Below are positions 5,117-7,046 of a stretch of 7,046 nucleotides of DNA, piece by piece (positions within the stretch are counted from its first letter, which is position 1; every line of letters begins with the position of its first letter). The stretch is from a bacterium. GTDB lineage: Bacteria; UBP4; UBA4092; JAOAEQ01. The stretch is taken from assembly GCA_026416715.1 (NCBI GenBank), contig JAOAEQ010000041.1, positions 1 to 7,046 of the forward strand. The letters run 5' to 3'. The notes beneath the pieces are model-generated. The model saw only the letters and a program-made list of their open reading frames with translations, ran no database searches and had not been told where the DNA came from. The position numbers were made by a program, and so were the translations under genes.

Positions 5117-6703
5117 ATGCCAGATAAATATTTTCGGATTTATAAAGCTGAATCGAATGAACCGGATTATCTCGGTAAAATAACGGTGTTTCTCGCTGAT
5201 CGACCGGGGTCGTTAGCAGCGTTAGCGAGTATTTTTGCGAAGTTCGGAATCAATATTATCTATTTCTATTATAACCGGTCAGAACATCCGAACCGAGTTC
5301 TGCTCGAAGTTCGCAGCGAGAGTATCGATGCATTACATAAAGTCCAGCAAGAACTCGCTAGCCAAAATCTTTTTGATCACGACCTGATGCGGCATCCCCA
5401 TCTTGAACTCGGTGTCTTGGATACCGCTAGTATCCTGCATATCGTAATTCAACTCGAAAATAAACCGGGAACGTTAGGTAAATTCGCTACGTTACTTCGT
5501 GACCATTCCGCAAATGTTATCTATATGGCATATAACGAGGATATTTCTGAAACGACAGCGGATATCTCGCTCGTGACTCAAGATTCCGGCGAAATCGACC
5601 GACTCCTGAAGGATATGAACGAACAAGGGTATCATTACAGTTTGCGGTATAAAGGCGCAGAACAGAAAGAAGTTGAAGATATTATCGGATTAAACCTGGT
5701 TGAACGGTTCTTCTTCCGACTCAAGAAAACCTTGCATACCGATGATATTAACCGACTTAAAAAACTGGTCGAATCATCGTCGCGAATGTCAGAGATGCTG
5801 GTCAAATTCAGTCAGGAAGCAGGAAAACATCTAGAAGCCGGAGAAGTGTTTACCAACATTTTAGCGTTCGCTTCAGTTTCGTTAAGTAAAACCGGGCAGA
5901 ATTTTTCGTATCGGCGCCTGCCGTCATTGCCGTTCGGAAACGTTACCTTCCATGCGTTTCGGCTACCGACTGGCGGGAATATCTATCTGCTGGAAAGCGA
6001 ACCTGAACTCGTTATGATTGACGGTGCGTATGGCGTGTATTATTCTGATGTGAAAAGGATGCTCACCGAGAACGGACTCGACCCGAGCCGAATCAGCCGG
6101 ATATATTTAAGTCATACCGATGCAGACCATGCTGGGTTAAGCGGATATTTCGCAGACGAGTTCGGTACGAAGGTATATCTACATCCGGCATCGCGCGGAA
6201 TAATCGAACATGAGAATCGCGCTTGGGGAAGCGATTCACGGCTACTCGATTTAAACCATTATTTTACGATTTTAGTTAACGAGTTTACACAGTTCCGTGT
6301 TCCGAAAACGTGGTATGAATATAACACGACTGAAATTGGTAAAGAAGACGGATTCAGCGTTATTGATACGTTCGAACTTGCCGGGCAGACGTATACCATT
6401 ATCGAAAGTACCGGCGGACATATTCCTGGGAACGTTTTTTTCATTAGTGAAGAGTCCGGTTTAGTTTTCACCGGCGATTATCTTTTATTGATCGAAAGTT
6501 TGAGTCCAGAAGATCGAACGAACCTGAATTATCCGAAGTTTATGATGACAAGCACCAACGCGGATAGCCGAAAGTTTAAACAGGAAATGGATATGCTGAA
6601 ATCGTTCGTCCAGAAATTTAACGCCCGATTACAATCGCAAAATCGCGGGGCGATTATCGTTCCCGGGCATGGAGATTATTATCCGGCGAATAGGTTGAAA
6701 TAA
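5117..6703 (+). CDS. ACT-ACT-metallo-beta-lactamase fold fusion protein
   Basis: This 528-aa cytosolic protein has three parts. Residues about 17-90 and 104-178 are two ACT-type small-molecule-binding domains (KITVFLADRPGSLAALASIF and LHIVIQLENKPGTLGKFATL, the D/N-x-PG-x-L signature). Residues about 180-265 are a charged helical linker. Residues about 270-528 are a metallo-beta-lactamase domain: SHTDADHAG (H333, D335, D337, H338), STGGH (H435), FTGD (D454) and VPGHGD (H518). The metal site is HxDxDH rather than the classical HxHxDH, so one usual His ligand is Asp; the rest is intact, so a hydrolase or related metalloenzyme is plausible. ACT domains usually bind amino acids and control the attached enzyme, so I infer an allosterically regulated hydrolase; substrate unknown. 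The frame has a stop at 5066-5068 and no earlier ATG or GTG, which fixes ATG 5117 despite no visible Shine-Dalgarno sequence. It converges on the GGDEF gene and has no operon partner. Confidence 0.88.
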   Translation: MPDKYFRIYKAESNEPDYLGKITVFLADRPGSLAALASIFAKFGINIIYFYYNRSEHPNRVLLEVRSESIDALHKVQQELASQNLFDHDLMRHPHLELGVLDTASILHIVIQLENKPGTLGKFATLLRDHSANVIYMAYNEDISETTADISLVTQDSGEIDRLLKDMNEQGYHYSLRYKGAEQKEVEDIIGLNLVERFFFRLKKTLHTDDINRLKKLVESSSRMSEMLVKFSQEAGKHLEAGEVFTNILAFASVSLSKTGQNFSYRRLPSLPFGNVTFHAFRLPTGGNIYLLESEPELVMIDGAYGVYYSDVKRMLTENGLDPSRISRIYLSHTDADHAGLSGYFADEFGTKVYLHPASRGIIEHENRAWGSDSRLLDLNHYFTILVNEFTQFRVPKTWYEYNTTEIGKEDGFSVIDTFELAGQTYTIIESTGGHIPGNVFFISEESGLVFTGDYLLLIESLSPEDRTNLNYPKFMMTSTNADSRKFKQEMDMLKSFVQKFNARLQSQNRGAIIVPGHGDYYPANRLK

Positions 6704-6726
6704 TTGAACCATCCAACTGGAACATC

Positions 6727-6776
6727 AACCAGCATGGGTTGCTATAGGCAAGAAATAGCTGGTTGGTATGCTGGTT
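6727..6776. repeat. Inverted repeat with nested stem between convergent genes
   Basis: AACCAGCAT (6727-6735) and ATGCTGGTT (6768-6776) are perfect 9-base arms. The loop holds a second stem, GCTAT (6741-6745) with ATAGC (6755-6759). A further GCTGGTT at 6758-6764 could pair with the left arm instead, giving two alternative folds. It starts 24 nt after the ACT-MBL stop codon. No T-run follows, so a transcript-end or stabilising role is only inferred. Confidence 0.5.
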
Positions 6777-6809
6777 AGAAATAAGCAAAATCCGAAGTTC
6801 GGACTTTGC
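6775..6809 (-). terminator. Likely intrinsic terminator of the GGDEF gene
   Basis: On the minus strand a 12-bp stem (6785-6809, core TCCGAA/TTCGGA extended by GCAAA/TTTGC) follows the GGDEF stop codon after about 19 nt and leads into TTATTTCT. The single mismatch on the plus strand (A6790/C6804) is a G-U pair in minus-strand RNA, supporting function in that direction. The T-run is imperfect. Confidence 0.55.
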
Positions 6810-6828
6810 GGGCAAGCGGATAGTATCG

Positions 6829-7046
6829 TTATCCCAGCTTGTCCTTGTCGGGGATACCTTCTGGTTTATCAACTTTCTTCTTGGTATTTTCAGTCGGTTC
6901 TTTCTGGTGATTGAATTCTGCGATGCAAACTCGGTTCCGCCCTGCTTCTTTCGCCGCATAAAGCGCTTGGTCAGATTTTTTTAATAAATCCTGTGGGTTG
7001 GTTCCGTGGTCAGGATATACTGCTATCCCGATACTTACCGTAATCT
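6829..7046 (-). CDS. GGDEF-domain protein (diguanylate cyclase), C-terminal fragment
   Basis: An open frame enters from the right edge and ends at TAA (6829-6831), giving 71 residues. It begins ITVSIGIAVYPDHG and continues LLKKSDQALYAAKEAGRNRV, which is the hallmark end of the GGDEF domain (the SIGIA strand, then the S/A-D-x-A-L-Y-x-A-K-x-x-GRN helix). GGDEF enzymes make cyclic di-GMP from two GTP. The catalytic GG(D/E)EF motif, inhibitory site and any sensor domain lie outside the window, so activity cannot be judged. After the domain comes a lysine- and glutamate-rich tail of about 26 residues (HQKEPTENTKKK ... KLG) that is not part of the usual fold. The gene is convergent with the ACT-MBL gene. 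Confidence 0.88.
   Translation of the reverse strand, partial: ITVSIGIAVYPDHGTNPQDLLKKSDQALYAAKEAGRNRVCIAEFNHQKEPTENTKKKVDKPEGIPDKDKLG

Noticed and set aside
6654-6984. Two overlapping frames (minus 6654-6959, plus 6763-6984) at the right end
   Set aside because: The true coding frame here is the GGDEF C-terminus on the minus strand, recognised by SIGIAVYP and ALYAAKEAGRNR; the others are shadows.
1-7046. cas genes, transposases, integrases, toxin-antitoxin pairs, tRNA or rRNA genes
   Set aside because: No translated frame or RNA-like stretch in the window shows their features.

Overview
The window looks like chromosome from a diderm (Gram-negative-type) bacterium. A secretin and an OmpH/Skp-type periplasmic chaperone both presuppose an outer membrane, and FolE2, a GGDEF protein and a CRISPR array are all bacterial in style. 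Base composition is moderately AT-rich by eye. I cannot assign a phylum. The mixture of housekeeping-type genes, structured spacers and no phage or transposase genes suggests an ordinary chromosomal stretch beside the end of a CRISPR array.

Layout, left to right. 1-126 is the edge of a CRISPR array: two identical 37-nt repeats around one complete 39-nt spacer. The repeat reads most like a canonical crRNA repeat on the minus strand (3' end ATTGTGAC), so the AT-rich stretch at about 127-450 is probably its leader. No cas gene is visible. 429-724 has no convincing gene but holds three small palindromes. 725-2125 (minus) is a two-gene unit, an OmpH/Skp-like chaperone followed by an unusually short secretin. 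It is driven by a near-consensus promoter (TTGACA-N17-TATGAT) that contains an inverted repeat. 2353-3135 (minus) is folE2, encoding GTP cyclohydrolase IB. 3136-3404 is the control region between divergent genes, with overlapping opposed promoter candidates and a 43-nt near-perfect hairpin in the probable folE2 leader. 3405-4640 (plus) is an exported phospholipase D-superfamily protein with two HKD motifs, resembling the PLD3/PLD4/poxvirus K4 group. 4641-5116 is non-coding and carries a run of about six short hairpins. 5117-6703 (plus) encodes a 528-aa fusion of two ACT domains, a helical linker and a metallo-beta-lactamase domain. 6704-6828 is a convergent, structured spacer with a likely terminator. 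6829-7046 (minus) is the C-terminal end of a GGDEF (diguanylate cyclase) protein that runs off the window.

The only clear functional pairing is chaperone plus secretin: a periplasmic chaperone for outer-membrane proteins co-transcribed with an outer-membrane pore. The other genes appear to be separate transcription units (pteridine/folate or queuosine synthesis, an envelope-facing PLD enzyme, a ligand-sensing hydrolase, c-di-GMP signalling). I see no cluster that makes a clear new multi-gene system. The most unusual items are the ACT-ACT-MBL fusion, the N-domain-less secretin paired with a Skp-like protein, and the hairpin-rich intergenic regions.
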